The notes: generated from the letters alone by a model not told the origin. Shown: positions 1 through 5,764, numbered from the stretch's first letter. The stretch: 6,051 nucleotides of DNA from Treponema sp. (GCA_009785045.1 WQXC01000097.1:1-6051), one strand, 5' to 3'. Numbers and translations: made by a program.

Positions 1-1
1 C

Positions 2-124
2 CCCGAGAACGTACGCTTCTGCATGGATGCAGGTTTGAACTATGTATCCTGCTCACCGTACTCGGTACCGATTGCGCTGCTTGCAGTAGCTCAGGCAGAA
101 ATTGCCAAGGCGGAAGCAAAGTAG
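2..124 (+). CDS. ppdK: Pyruvate phosphate dikinase, C-terminal end (partial)
   Basis: Only the last 40 codons are in the window; the 5' part lies off the left edge. PPDK interconverts pyruvate, ATP and phosphate with phosphoenolpyruvate, AMP and pyrophosphate in the cytoplasm, linking glycolysis and gluconeogenesis at the PEP node. The fragment contains VSCSPYSVPIA (about residues 15-25 of the fragment), which matches the end of the PEP/pyruvate-binding TIM barrel. The Cys of this SCSP motif is the catalytic acid/base in characterised PPDKs. The usual motif reads SPYRVP or SPFRVP; here the Arg is Ser, a small departure. The tail LLAVAQAEIAKAEAK is the normal PPDK C-terminus. The related PEP synthase and PTS enzyme I are less likely because of the SCSP motif. 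The reading frame ends with TAG at 122-124, and a terminator follows 22 nt later, so this is probably the last gene of its transcript. Confidence 0.9.
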   Translation, partial: PENVRFCMDAGLNYVSCSPYSVPIALLAVAQAEIAKAEAK

Positions 125-145
125 TCCGTAGATTATAATTATTTG

Positions 146-178
146 AAAGGGGCTGTCCAACCGGGCAGCCTCTTTTTA
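146..178 (+). terminator. Intrinsic terminator of ppdK
   Basis: The arms ggctgtcc (151-158) and gggcagcc (163-170) form an 8-bp stem with one G-U pair and an AACC loop. Flanking AAAGG pairs partly with the downstream TCTTT, and the run TCTTTTT follows. It sits 22 nt after the ppdK stop and points the same way. Confidence 0.85.
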
Positions 179-202
179 ATTGTATACCATAAAAAGTTTT
201 TA

Positions 203-310
203 GGCTGAGGCGGAAAATGTCCCCCTGAACGGAGTATCTGTTCTGGAAACTTCGCACTTTGTGCTCGTTGAAGGTTCCCGGAGTGAAGGGAGCAGGTTTC
301 CGCCTCAGCC
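203..310. other. Structured element closed by a perfect 14-bp inverted repeat
   Basis: Arms 203-216 (ggctgaggcggaaa) and 297-310 (tttccgcctcagcc) are exact reverse complements separated by 80 nt. The interior also folds. One hairpin is 224-232/238-246 (9 positions, one T-T mismatch, loop AGTAT). A second is 248-253/270-276 with an inner stem gcac/gtgc at 254-257/261-264. A shorter possible stem is TCCC/GGGA (276-279 or 220-223 with 288-291). The overall picture is a closing stem with a multibranched interior, as in a structured ncRNA or a folded non-autonomous repeat. No ORF with a plausible start or RBS lies here. It does not match tRNA, 5S, SRP or tmRNA signatures that I can see. The strand is undetermined because the perfect arms fold equally well on both. 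Confidence 0.5.
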
Positions 311-332
311 GTAAGATTAGACATACACATGC

Positions 333-362
333 AAAAAAAAAGGCTGACCAATCGGACAGCCT
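333..362 (-). terminator. Intrinsic terminator for the minus-strand histone-like gene
   Basis: Read on the minus strand, ggctgtcc (361-354) pairs with ggtcagcc (349-342), with one mismatch and a 4-nt loop. The stem is followed immediately by nine Ts (complement of A333-A341). It lies about 137 nt beyond the stop of the 499-1452 gene, leaving room for a 3' UTR that would contain the hairpin array at 379-499. Its 20-nt core resembles the + terminator at 151-170 (17 of 20 positions). Confidence 0.8.
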
Positions 363-378
363 TACTATTTTCCATATG

Positions 379-499
379 GCGGTTTACGATGTTTTACCAA
401 AGGTAAGATGTCGTAAACCGCTGCGATAGGCGACATTTTAATGTCGTCTATCGTGTTTGTTGGCGAAGTGCCGCTGAAGGCGGCATTTCGTTAACAAAC
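379..499 (+). ncRNA. Array of three abutting long hairpins, G-U pairs on + only
   Basis: Hairpin 1 pairs 379-398 with 402-421 (20 bp, AAA loop, three G-U pairs). Hairpin 2 pairs 424-437 with 440-453 (14 bp, one G-U, extendable by two more G-U pairs to 422-455). Hairpin 3 pairs 455-474 with 480-499 (20 bp, TGAAG loop, three G-U pairs). There is no unpaired linker between them. All seven core non-Watson-Crick pairs are G-U on the + strand; on the minus strand they become A-C mismatches. That is seen directly. The inference is that a + strand RNA is what has been kept foldable, although the neighbouring minus-strand gene ends exactly at 499. Hairpin 3 overlaps the first base of that gene's stop codon. 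No promoter or known RNA family was recognised, so calling it an RNA gene rests on structure alone. A folded DNA repeat or mobile-element relic is the main alternative. Confidence 0.45.
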
Positions 500-1452
500 T
501 ATTTGTATTCGCCTTCGAAGCCCATTGATTTTTTCAAAGTTGTTGTAATTAATTTTGCTGCGGCTTTTGCGTCGGATTCCGGTACTTTTCTGAATCTGTT
601 GAGTGAATCAACAAAGAATGCTGAAAGTGTTTCATAAACATCAGGCAGCTGATAGAACACAACCGAGAAATTGATGCCAGAAGGTTTAAGAATGGTGAAG
701 GAACCGTATGTTTCATTGGGTTCTTTTGCTACCATGATTTTTGACTGATTTCTTGCTGTGATAATTTCAAGTTCGTTAAAGCGCTTCGGAATTTTTTCGC
801 CTTCTGCTCTGGAAACCGGTTCCTGGAACTTAATCTGATAGGTATCAGGTTCAACAAGAATGTACAGCTTCTTGCCGCCGGTAACAAATTGCAGACCAGT
901 TTCTGTCATAAAGATTTCTTTTACGCCGGAATAGGATACAATTTCGTAAATTGAATAATTAGAAGTAGGGCTAAAGAATGAAGATACGATATATCCATGA
1001 GCAAAGGGAAGTTTTCCCTGAGCATAAGCTTCAAACAGATTTCTGAATTTAACATCGGTTTTTTCTACTGGTTTTGCAGCTGGTTTTGGCGCTGCAGGTT
1101 TTGCTGCCGGTTTAACAATCGCTTTTACTTCCGGGCTTTTTGCTGCTTTTTTAACTGCCGGTTTTTTTGCTGCTGATTTTTTCGCCGCAGGTTTCTTCGC
1201 TGCCGGTTTCTTTTTTGCTGCTGCTTTTTTCGCTGCAGGTTTCTTAGCCGCTGCTTTCTTTTTTGCAACTGGTTTCTTTTTTGCTGCCGCTTTTTTCGCT
1301 GCAGGTTTCTTCTTTGCAGCTGGTTTTTTCGCCGCTGCTTTTTTTACTGCAGGTTTCTTTTTCGCCGCAGGTTTCTTCTTAGCCGCTGCTTTTTTAGCTG
1401 CTGGCTTTTTTGCAGCAGGTTTCTTTTTTGCTGCTTTTTTTATTGTCGCCAT
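499..1452 (-). CDS. Histone H1-like Lys/Ala/Pro-repeat protein with unknown C-terminal domain
   Basis: This 317-residue protein is in two parts. Residues about 4-105 are almost only K, A and P in short repeats such as KKPAAKKAAAKK. They resemble the tail of eukaryotic histone H1 and bacterial H1-like proteins (chlamydial Hc proteins, Bordetella BpH1, Pseudomonas AlgP). A K/P/A linker follows to about residue 132. Residues about 135-317 form an ordinary mixed alpha/beta-looking sequence (starts FRNLFEAYAQ, ends MGFEGEYK) that I do not recognise. The basic tail very likely binds nucleic acid; the role of the C-terminal domain is unknown. The start is well fixed: AGGAGG (1458-1463 complement) sits 5 nt before ATG, and a sigma-70-like promoter lies upstream. 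No signal peptide or membrane segment is seen. The repeat could change length by slippage or recombination. The stop is TAG at 499-501. Confidence 0.8.
   Translation of the reverse strand: MATIKKAAKKKPAAKKPAAKKAAAKKKPAAKKKPAVKKAAAKKPAAKKKPAAKKAAAKKKPVAKKKAAAKKPAAKKAAAKKKPAAKKPAAKKSAAKKPAVKKAAKSPEVKAIVKPAAKPAAPKPAAKPVEKTDVKFRNLFEAYAQGKLPFAHGYIVSSFFSPTSNYSIYEIVSYSGVKEIFMTETGLQFVTGGKKLYILVEPDTYQIKFQEPVSRAEGEKIPKRFNELEIITARNQSKIMVAKEPNETYGSFTILKPSGINFSVVFYQLPDVYETLSAFFVDSLNRFRKVPESDAKAAAKLITTTLKKSMGFEGEYK
1140..1440 (-). repeat. Low-complexity coding repeat (KKPAAKKAAA units)
   Basis: About 300 nt of degenerate repeats encode the Lys/Ala/Pro tail. On + they appear as recurring blocks such as gctgcaggtttctt and gccgctgctttttt. 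Units vary in codon choice and order, so this is not a clean tandem array, but stretches of shared sequence are long enough to permit recombination-driven length change. Confidence 0.8.
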
Positions 1453-1493
1453 TAGTTCCTCCTAAATAAAATTAAAACTAGTAATTACATTCA

Positions 1494-1523
1494 ATTATAG
1501 CTCAGTATTAGATATTTTATCAA
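1494..1523 (-). promoter_or_regulatory. Sigma-70-like promoter of the histone-like gene
   Basis: On the minus strand, TTGATA (1523-1518) is separated by 18 nt from a perfect TATAAT (1499-1494). The predicted start would be near 1487, about 35 nt before the ATG. It lies wholly within the 79-nt gap after pta, with no clear terminator between the genes, so the histone-like gene may be transcribed both from here and by pta read-through. Confidence 0.65.
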
Positions 1524-1531
1524 CTGCTTTT

Positions 1532-2527
1532 TCAGCACTTTGCCAATGTTACAGCACAGGTTGTTACAATATCATCGACCGAAGCGCCTCTGGAAAGATC
1601 GCTTATCGGTTTTGCAAAACCCTGAAGAAACGGACCGAAAGCCTGCGCTTTACCCAGTCTTTGAACCAGTTTATACCCGATATTTCCCGAGTTTAAATCG
1701 GGGAAGACAAGGATATTAACCTTTCCGCGAACAGGGCTGCCGGGCGCTTTTTTATCAAGAACAGAAGGAACAAGGGCGCTGTCTGCCTGTAATTCACCGT
1801 CAAAAGCAAACCCGGGACTTCTTTTCTCAAGTATTTCTACCGTATTTTGTACTTTTACAACATCATCATGTTTTGCTGAGCCCTTTGTGGAAAATGACAA
1901 TAGAGCGGCAACAGGTTCTGTGTTTAAATATTCACGGCAGGATTGAGCAGCGCATTCCGTGATATCGGCAAGCTGCTCCGGAAGAGGATCTGGTATTACC
2001 GCGCAATCCGAGAATATCATGGAGCCTTCTTTGCCGTATTGGGCATCCATTCCGGTCATTACAAAGCATGAAGAAGCGGTCTTTATACCGTTTGCAGTCC
2101 CAATTATAGAAAGACCTGCTCTTAAAACTTCGCTAGTTGTGCTTAGAGCGCCTGCAACAATTGCATCGGCATCTCCCTGATTAACCATCATTGCACCCCA
2201 GCGCAAAGTATCAACTATGTCGATTTTTGCCTGTTCCTGAGTCATTCCCTTGTTCTTGCGCAGTTCATAGTAAACATCGGCATACCTGTTTAAGTCTGAG
2301 CTTACAAATCCAGGATGAACTACATTGATACCATCAAGAAAGATTCCCTCGGCAGATGCGATCTCCTGAATATCAGCGACATTTCCCAATAAGGTAACGC
2401 TTGAGACTAACTTCTCATCCAGCAGGAGCCTTGCTGCTCTGATGATTCGCTCTTCTGTACCTTCGGGCAATACAAGCCTTTTAGGTTTAGATGCAGCTTT
2501 TGCTTTCATTTCAGATACAAAATCCAT
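1532..2527 (-). CDS. pta: Phosphate acetyltransferase (short form)
   Basis: Pta converts acetyl-CoA and phosphate to acetyl phosphate and CoA, reversibly. Acetate kinase then makes ATP from acetyl phosphate. The 331-residue length is that of the single-domain class I enzyme, without the long N-terminal regulatory part of the enterobacterial protein. Diagnostic stretches are KPKRLVLPEGTEERIIRAA near residue 15-33 and, near the C-terminus, VFPDLNSGNIGYKLVQRLG and the QGFAKPISDLSRGASVDDI region. In the last of these, Ser312-Arg313 and the following Asp correspond to the CoA/phosphate-site SRG...D residues known from archaeal Pta. The start is ATG at 2525-2527 with AGGAGG (2532-2537 complement) 4 nt upstream. 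It is transcribed away from the bactofilin operon from a divergent promoter. No key residue appears missing. Acetate kinase is not in the window. Confidence 0.95.
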   Translation of the reverse strand: MDFVSEMKAKAASKPKRLVLPEGTEERIIRAARLLLDEKLVSSVTLLGNVADIQEIASAEGIFLDGINVVHPGFVSSDLNRYADVYYELRKNKGMTQEQAKIDIVDTLRWGAMMVNQGDADAIVAGALSTTSEVLRAGLSIIGTANGIKTASSCFVMTGMDAQYGKEGSMIFSDCAVIPDPLPEQLADITECAAQSCREYLNTEPVAALLSFSTKGSAKHDDVVKVQNTVEILEKRSPGFAFDGELQADSALVPSVLDKKAPGSPVRGKVNILVFPDLNSGNIGYKLVQRLGKAQAFGPFLQGFAKPISDLSRGASVDDIVTTCAVTLAKC

Positions 2528-2554
2528 ATTTCCTCCTATTTTATCGCCAAATGA

Positions 2555-2583
2555 ATGATACTCCCTTTTATCAACTTGCGCAA
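2555..2583 (-). promoter_or_regulatory. Promoter of pta, sharing its -35 with the divergent promoter
   Basis: On the minus strand, TTGCGC (2583-2578) is followed by a 17-nt spacer and TATCAT (2560-2555, five of six to consensus). The predicted transcription start is near 2548, giving a leader of about 20 nt with AGGAGG in it. The -35 box is one half of the palindrome TTGCGCAA. Confidence 0.5.
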
Positions 2584-2604
2584 CCCTTATAAATTTGTTA
2601 TAAT
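2576..2604 (+). promoter_or_regulatory. Promoter of the bactofilin-TPR-mtaB operon
   Basis: TTGCGC (2576-2581), a 17-nt spacer and a perfect TATAAT (2599-2604). The transcription start would be near 2611, leaving a very short leader of about 16 nt that contains the Shine-Dalgarno. The -35 overlaps the pta -35 within TTGCGCAA (2576-2583). Confidence 0.65.
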
Positions 2605-2616
2605 TTTTTAATTAGC

Positions 2617-2621
2617 GGAGG
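2617..2621 (+). promoter_or_regulatory. Shine-Dalgarno that fixes the TTG start of the bactofilin
   Basis: GGAGG lies 5 nt before TTG at 2627. No in-frame ATG or GTG is available close to it, so this site decides the non-canonical TTG start. Confidence 0.75.
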
Positions 2622-2626
2622 CGGAA

Positions 2627-2989
2627 TTGACCGAAGTATATAACGATTTTCTTGAAGATGCGGATTTCGACACAATCCTTTCTCCGGATATTGATTTTAC
2701 GGGAACATTGCGGTTTGAGAAACCTTTTCTTATAAGGGGCAAAGTTTCAGGAGAAATTAACGCTACAGGGTTGCTGGTTATCGACGAAAATGCAGTTGTA
2801 AACGCAAATATTCACGCTTTGCGTGTTCTTATAAGAGGGCAGGTTAAAGGTGATGTTACAGCCGTAGAAAAAGTTGAGGTTACTATATCCGGTAAGTTGT
2901 CCGGAAATGTAACAGCTCCAGAGATATACATGGAAACCGGGTGTGTTTTTAACGGCAGATGTACAATGGTTGGGAAAAATCCAGTATGA
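2627..2989 (+). CDS. Bactofilin-family polymer-forming cytoskeletal protein
   Basis: This small protein of 120 residues starts with TTG. Bactofilins are cytoplasmic, often membrane-associated proteins that self-assemble without nucleotide into filaments through a right-handed beta-helix. They help shape cells and place envelope enzymes. The core, about residues 17-115, shows the family pattern of short hydrophobic strands separated by glycines and charged turns: FTGTLRFEKPFLIRGKVSGEI, then the VLIRGQVKGDV and VEVTISGKLSGNV rungs. The N-terminus is acidic (EDADFD) and the C-terminal tail is very short, as is usual. There is no signal peptide. Its stop codon overlaps the ATG of the next gene (ATGA, 2986-2989), so the two are probably translated together, and the partner is a secreted TPR protein. 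The family assignment is made from the repeat pattern and length; the exact role in this cell is unknown. Confidence 0.87.
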   Translation: MTEVYNDFLEDADFDTILSPDIDFTGTLRFEKPFLIRGKVSGEINATGLLVIDENAVVNANIHALRVLIRGQVKGDVTAVEKVEVTISGKLSGNVTAPEIYMETGCVFNGRCTMVGKNPV

Positions 2990-3621
2990 CAAATTATAAA
3001 AAATATCTATTAACAGGCTTTCTTTTAATTTTTATCATTAGCAGTGTTTTTGCCCAAACCCGTCCAGATGCGCTGGCGGAGTACCGTGCAGGTAATTTTG
3101 AACGGGCTGTTCTTATCTGCCGCGAAGAAATCGCAGAAAACCCCAACAATCTTGAATCACATGTGGTAATTTGCTGGTCTTTAATCAGACTGAACCGTCT
3201 GGAAGAAGCTCTGCGTTATGCGCGCGCCGGCCGGGCTTTACATCGATTTGATGTAAGAATTACACAAATTCTTGGCGAAATAAGCTACTACCAGGGCAGA
3301 AATAACGAAGCACTGCAATATTTCCAGGAATATGCAAGCGCTGCTCCCGAAGGAGCCAGAATAGATCAGGTTTATTTTCTAATGGGAGAGATTTTTATCC
3401 GCCAGGGAAAATTCCGCCATGCAGATATTGCTCTTTCTACCGCAGTTCATTGGGTACCCAATAATGCCGCATGGTGGGTAAGACTTGCATATACCCGCGA
3501 AAACGCCGGAGATTTAAGCAGCGCGATAGAAGCTTACGAACGTGCTCTTTCGCTCAACTCGCAATTAACAGACGCTCAGCGCGGTATAGAACGAATCAGA
3601 CGAACAATGAGCGCTCAATAA
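2986..3621 (+). CDS. Secreted (periplasmic) tetratricopeptide-repeat protein
   Basis: I place the start at ATG 2986, giving 211 residues, although an in-frame ATG exists at 2959. The 2986 start gives the ATGA overlap with the bactofilin stop and puts the signal peptide at the very N-terminus. That peptide is MTNYKKY, then a hydrophobic core LLTGFLLIFIISS, then VFA|Q with cleavage expected after residue 23. The mature part is nearly all helical repeat. About five TPR units fit at residues 27-55, 56-89, 90-122, 126-158 and 160-193, with the typical small/aromatic spacing in YRAGNFERAV, YYQGRNNEALQYF and AGDLSSAIEAYERALSLN. TPR proteins act as protein-protein scaffolds; no catalytic motif is seen. 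The cleavage site has no lipobox Cys, so it should be soluble in the periplasm rather than a lipoprotein. The Shine-Dalgarno is weak, consistent with coupled translation. The partner is unknown. Confidence 0.88.
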   Translation: MTNYKKYLLTGFLLIFIISSVFAQTRPDALAEYRAGNFERAVLICREEIAENPNNLESHVVICWSLIRLNRLEEALRYARAGRALHRFDVRITQILGEISYYQGRNNEALQYFQEYASAAPEGARIDQVYFLMGEIFIRQGKFRHADIALSTAVHWVPNNAAWWVRLAYTRENAGDLSSAIEAYERALSLNSQLTDAQRGIERIRRTMSAQ

Positions 3622-3637
3622 AGTAATAATACCGCGT

Positions 3638-5002
3638 ATGCCTTCATTTTTAATTCAAACACTGGGCTGCAAACTTAATCAACTAGAAAGCGAAGCCATT
3701 ACCGGCGCTTTTGAAAAAGCGGGTTTTAAAGAAGCAGTCCGCGGCTTTACGCAGATTAACGCAGATGAATATTCTGATTCTCCTTCTGTTATCATTATTA
3801 ATACATGCACAGTTACATCTAAAGCCGATCAAAAGGCTCGGCGTGTAATAAGAAAAGCGCTGCGCGATTATCCCGATTCCAATGTAATTGTTACAGGCTG
3901 TTATGCGCAGTTAAACAGAGATGATTTAGAAAAATTAGATGATGAGAACCCTAAAAGGCTTTCGGTAATTGGAAAGGACGAAATTCTTAGATTTATTAAT
4001 AAAATAAATCCGTGTAAATCCGCGTCAATCCGCGGACCCATTGAATTTACTCCAATCGAGAAATCTGCGAAAACAAGCGGACAGTTTGAATTTAACCCGC
4101 AGCGTTTTTCTGAACACACAAGAAGCCTGCTTAAAATCCAGGACGGATGCGGAAATACCTGCACTTACTGTAAAATTCGCCTTGCGCGCGGCTCAAGTAT
4201 CAGCCTGGAATCAGACGAGGTTTTATCGCGCCTTAAGATATTGGAACAAAATCACGCCGAGGCAGTACTAACGGGCGTAAATATCTGCCAGTACAGCAGC
4301 AATAACGGAGATACAAATATCAATCTAACCGGGCTATTGGAATATTTACTGTCCGGTACAGAAAAAATAAATTTACGTTTATCATCTCTAACACCGGATT
4401 TTATAGATAAAAATCTTGTGAATGTTCTTGCCAATAAGCGTATTCGTCCTCATTTTCACCTGTCGATACAATCGGGAAGTAAAAAAATCCTGGAAAGAAT
4501 GGGTCGTTCATATGATTCAAAAATAATTGAAAAATCCATTTCTCTTTTACGCAGTGTAAAGGATGATCCATTTTTGGCCTGCGATATTATTACCGGTTTT
4601 CCCGGCGAGACAGAGACTGAGTTTAAAGAAACATATAACATGTGCAAAAAACTGGATTTTGCATGGATACATGTTTTTCCTTATTCAAAAAGACCAGGTA
4701 CAGAGGCTTTTTTATTTACTGATACAGTGCACGAAAGCGAAGTGACAAAACGTGTGCAATTATTTACAGATTTGGCAAAACAGGGAAGGGCTGATTATAT
4801 CAGGTGTTGGCTGGGACGCGATGTAGATGTACTTACAGAAAAACCTGCTAAGAACTCCTGCTGCGGTGTTACAGAAAATTATCTTAAAGTGCAGATTAAA
4901 TGCAAAGATAAGATTCCTTTGCCGGGAACGGTATTGCGCTGTAAATTGACAGAAGCAAAGAATTCTGAAAAGATAGATGCACTAGCCGAACAGTCGTTTT
5001 AA
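3638..5002 (+). CDS. mtaB: tRNA (N6-threonylcarbamoyladenosine(37)-C2)-methylthiotransferase MtaB
   Basis: MtaB converts t6A37 to ms2t6A37 in tRNAs that read ANN codons, notably tRNA-Lys(UUU), using radical SAM chemistry and two 4Fe-4S clusters. The N-terminal MTTase domain (about residues 2-120) carries cluster cysteines C11 (TLGCK), C57 (NTCTVTSKADQKARR) and C88 (VTGCYAQ). NTCTVT...AD.KARR separates MtaB from MiaB and RimO. The radical SAM domain (about 160-370) has C171-x3-C175-x2-C178 (DGCGNTCTYC) and a GFPGETE motif. A TRAM-like region follows (about 385-445). The length of 454 is normal. No Shine-Dalgarno precedes ATG 3638, 16 nt after the TPR stop, so translation probably depends on upstream ribosomes. 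Residues about 123-133, in the linker before the radical SAM domain, are encoded by a short repeat (4006-4035). Confidence 0.94.
   Translation: MPSFLIQTLGCKLNQLESEAITGAFEKAGFKEAVRGFTQINADEYSDSPSVIIINTCTVTSKADQKARRVIRKALRDYPDSNVIVTGCYAQLNRDDLEKLDDENPKRLSVIGKDEILRFINKINPCKSASIRGPIEFTPIEKSAKTSGQFEFNPQRFSEHTRSLLKIQDGCGNTCTYCKIRLARGSSISLESDEVLSRLKILEQNHAEAVLTGVNICQYSSNNGDTNINLTGLLEYLLSGTEKINLRLSSLTPDFIDKNLVNVLANKRIRPHFHLSIQSGSKKILERMGRSYDSKIIEKSISLLRSVKDDPFLACDIITGFPGETETEFKETYNMCKKLDFAWIHVFPYSKRPGTEAFLFTDTVHESEVTKRVQLFTDLAKQGRADYIRCWLGRDVDVLTEKPAKNSCCGVTENYLKVQIKCKDKIPLPGTVLRCKLTEAKNSEKIDALAEQSF
4006..4035 (+). repeat. Three degenerate 10-nt repeats inside mtaB
   Basis: The units aaatccgtgt, aaatccgcgt and caatccgcgg are consecutive and each differs by one to three bases from its neighbour. 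They encode INPCKSASIRG at the junction between the MTTase and radical SAM domains. ATCCGCG-type repeats of this kind are common as dispersed intergenic sequences in various bacteria. Confidence 0.6.
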
Positions 5003-5008
5003 TCAATC

Positions 5009-5014
5009 AGGGAG
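5009..5014 (+). promoter_or_regulatory. Shine-Dalgarno of the outer-membrane protein gene
   Basis: AGGGAG lies 7 nt before ATG 5022, within the 19-nt gap after mtaB. Unlike mtaB, this gene has its own good ribosome site. Confidence 0.7.
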
Positions 5015-5021
5015 CAAAAGG

Positions 5022-5762
5022 ATGATAAAGAGAAATTTACTTGTGTTGATTCTTGTTTTGTTTATTACCACAGGAGTATTTGCACAGAGAGCCATGGGCG
5101 GCGGCATTCTATTTGCAAACGATTTTGGCGGCGGTATAGAAAATACAATAACTCTTAGCTCAATGGGACTATATGATATAATATATCAATCTTTTGAGAC
5201 ACCGGTATCCGGCGGCGGAGCATTTTTCTTCTTTGACACTAAATATTTTGAATTCTCGCTTGCTCTTTATAGCGGCAGCAGCAAATTAATACAAACTGCT
5301 TCGTATCTTGGAGAATCATTTTCTGCAGAAATAGGCGAGTTCATATTTTCAAGCTCTAATTTTGGTTTTTTTGGCAAGTATCCATTTGAAATTAGCGAAA
5401 AATTTACTGTTTTTCCGGCTATTGGGATTGATGTTATTAATACTCAAACAATCCTGCAGCTCCAATTTCTAAGGATTGATGACGAAGAAGTAACAGTTTC
5501 CGGCGATTTAAATACCACATGGTTTAAATTAGGCGGTGGTTTTGATTATTCGTTTTCTAAAAAAGTATTTCTTCGTTTTTCCGCATTTTATGGTATCAGA
5601 CTTTATCATCAGTTTGATAAGGAATTATGGAAATTATATGATTATGAAGGCGAATATGTAAAAGCACTATATGAAAATACAACCATAAACATTAATTCAA
5701 AAACAGATATAAGAATAGGTCATGGTTTTACATTAAAAGTAGCAGTAGGTTCCAGGCTTTAA
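5022..5762 (+). CDS. Secreted beta-rich protein, probable outer-membrane beta-barrel
   Basis: This 246-residue protein is not recognised as a named family. It begins with a clear signal peptide: MIKRN, hydrophobic core LLVLILVLFITTG, then VFA|Q with cleavage expected after residue 21. The signal ends in the same VFAQ as the TPR protein two genes upstream. The mature part is glycine- and aromatic-rich, with alternating hydrophobic/polar stretches separated by short turns (GGGAFFFFDTKYFEFSLAL, FGFFGKYPFEI, LRFSAFYGIRLY). It ends on an amphipathic strand, HGFTLKVAVGSRL, as expected for an 8-12 strand outer-membrane barrel. There is no lipobox. It is last in the bactofilin-TPR-mtaB run, 19 nt after mtaB. 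Strong termination after it is not obvious. A secreted beta-sandwich protein is the alternative. Its function cannot be told from the sequence. Confidence 0.8.
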   Translation: MIKRNLLVLILVLFITTGVFAQRAMGGGILFANDFGGGIENTITLSSMGLYDIIYQSFETPVSGGGAFFFFDTKYFEFSLALYSGSSKLIQTASYLGESFSAEIGEFIFSSSNFGFFGKYPFEISEKFTVFPAIGIDVINTQTILQLQFLRIDDEEVTVSGDLNTTWFKLGGGFDYSFSKKVFLRFSAFYGIRLYHQFDKELWKLYDYEGEYVKALYENTTININSKTDIRIGHGFTLKVAVGSRL

Positions 5763-5764
5763 TT

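Noticed and set aside
139..375. Minus-strand ORF of 78 codons in the convergent gap
   Set aside because: It runs through both terminators and the 203-310 inverted repeat, has no Shine-Dalgarno, and its product shows no protein-like features beyond chance.
455..499. Integron attC site
   Set aside because: The long stem and the GTTAACAAAC sequence recall attC/VCR sites, but the ends do not fit the RYYYAAC/GTTRRRY pattern, the stem lacks extrahelical bases, and it is one of three unlike hairpins.
379..499. CRISPR array
   Set aside because: The three palindromes have different sequences, there are no constant repeats or spacers, and no cas genes are present.
1515..1545. Terminator between pta and the histone-like gene
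   Set aside because: Only a 4-bp TGCT/AGCA hairpin is possible and no T-run follows on the minus strand.
1959..2180. Plus-strand ORF inside pta
   Set aside because: It lies wholly antisense to a confidently identified enzyme and has no ribosome site; it is a shadow of pta codon usage.
2959..2985. Upstream in-frame ATG for the TPR protein
   Set aside because: It adds a nine-residue polar extension (MYNGWEKSS) before a normal signal peptide and overlaps the bactofilin by 31 nt. ATG 2986 gives the ATGA coupling and a standard secretion signal.
2747..2992. Minus-strand ORF over the bactofilin gene
   Set aside because: It is antisense to a gene with promoter, Shine-Dalgarno and a recognisable fold; its composition is low-plausibility.
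3901..4745. Several 60-87 codon ORFs on both strands inside mtaB
   Set aside because: All overlap the conserved MTTase and radical SAM coding sequence in other frames and have no start signals of their own.
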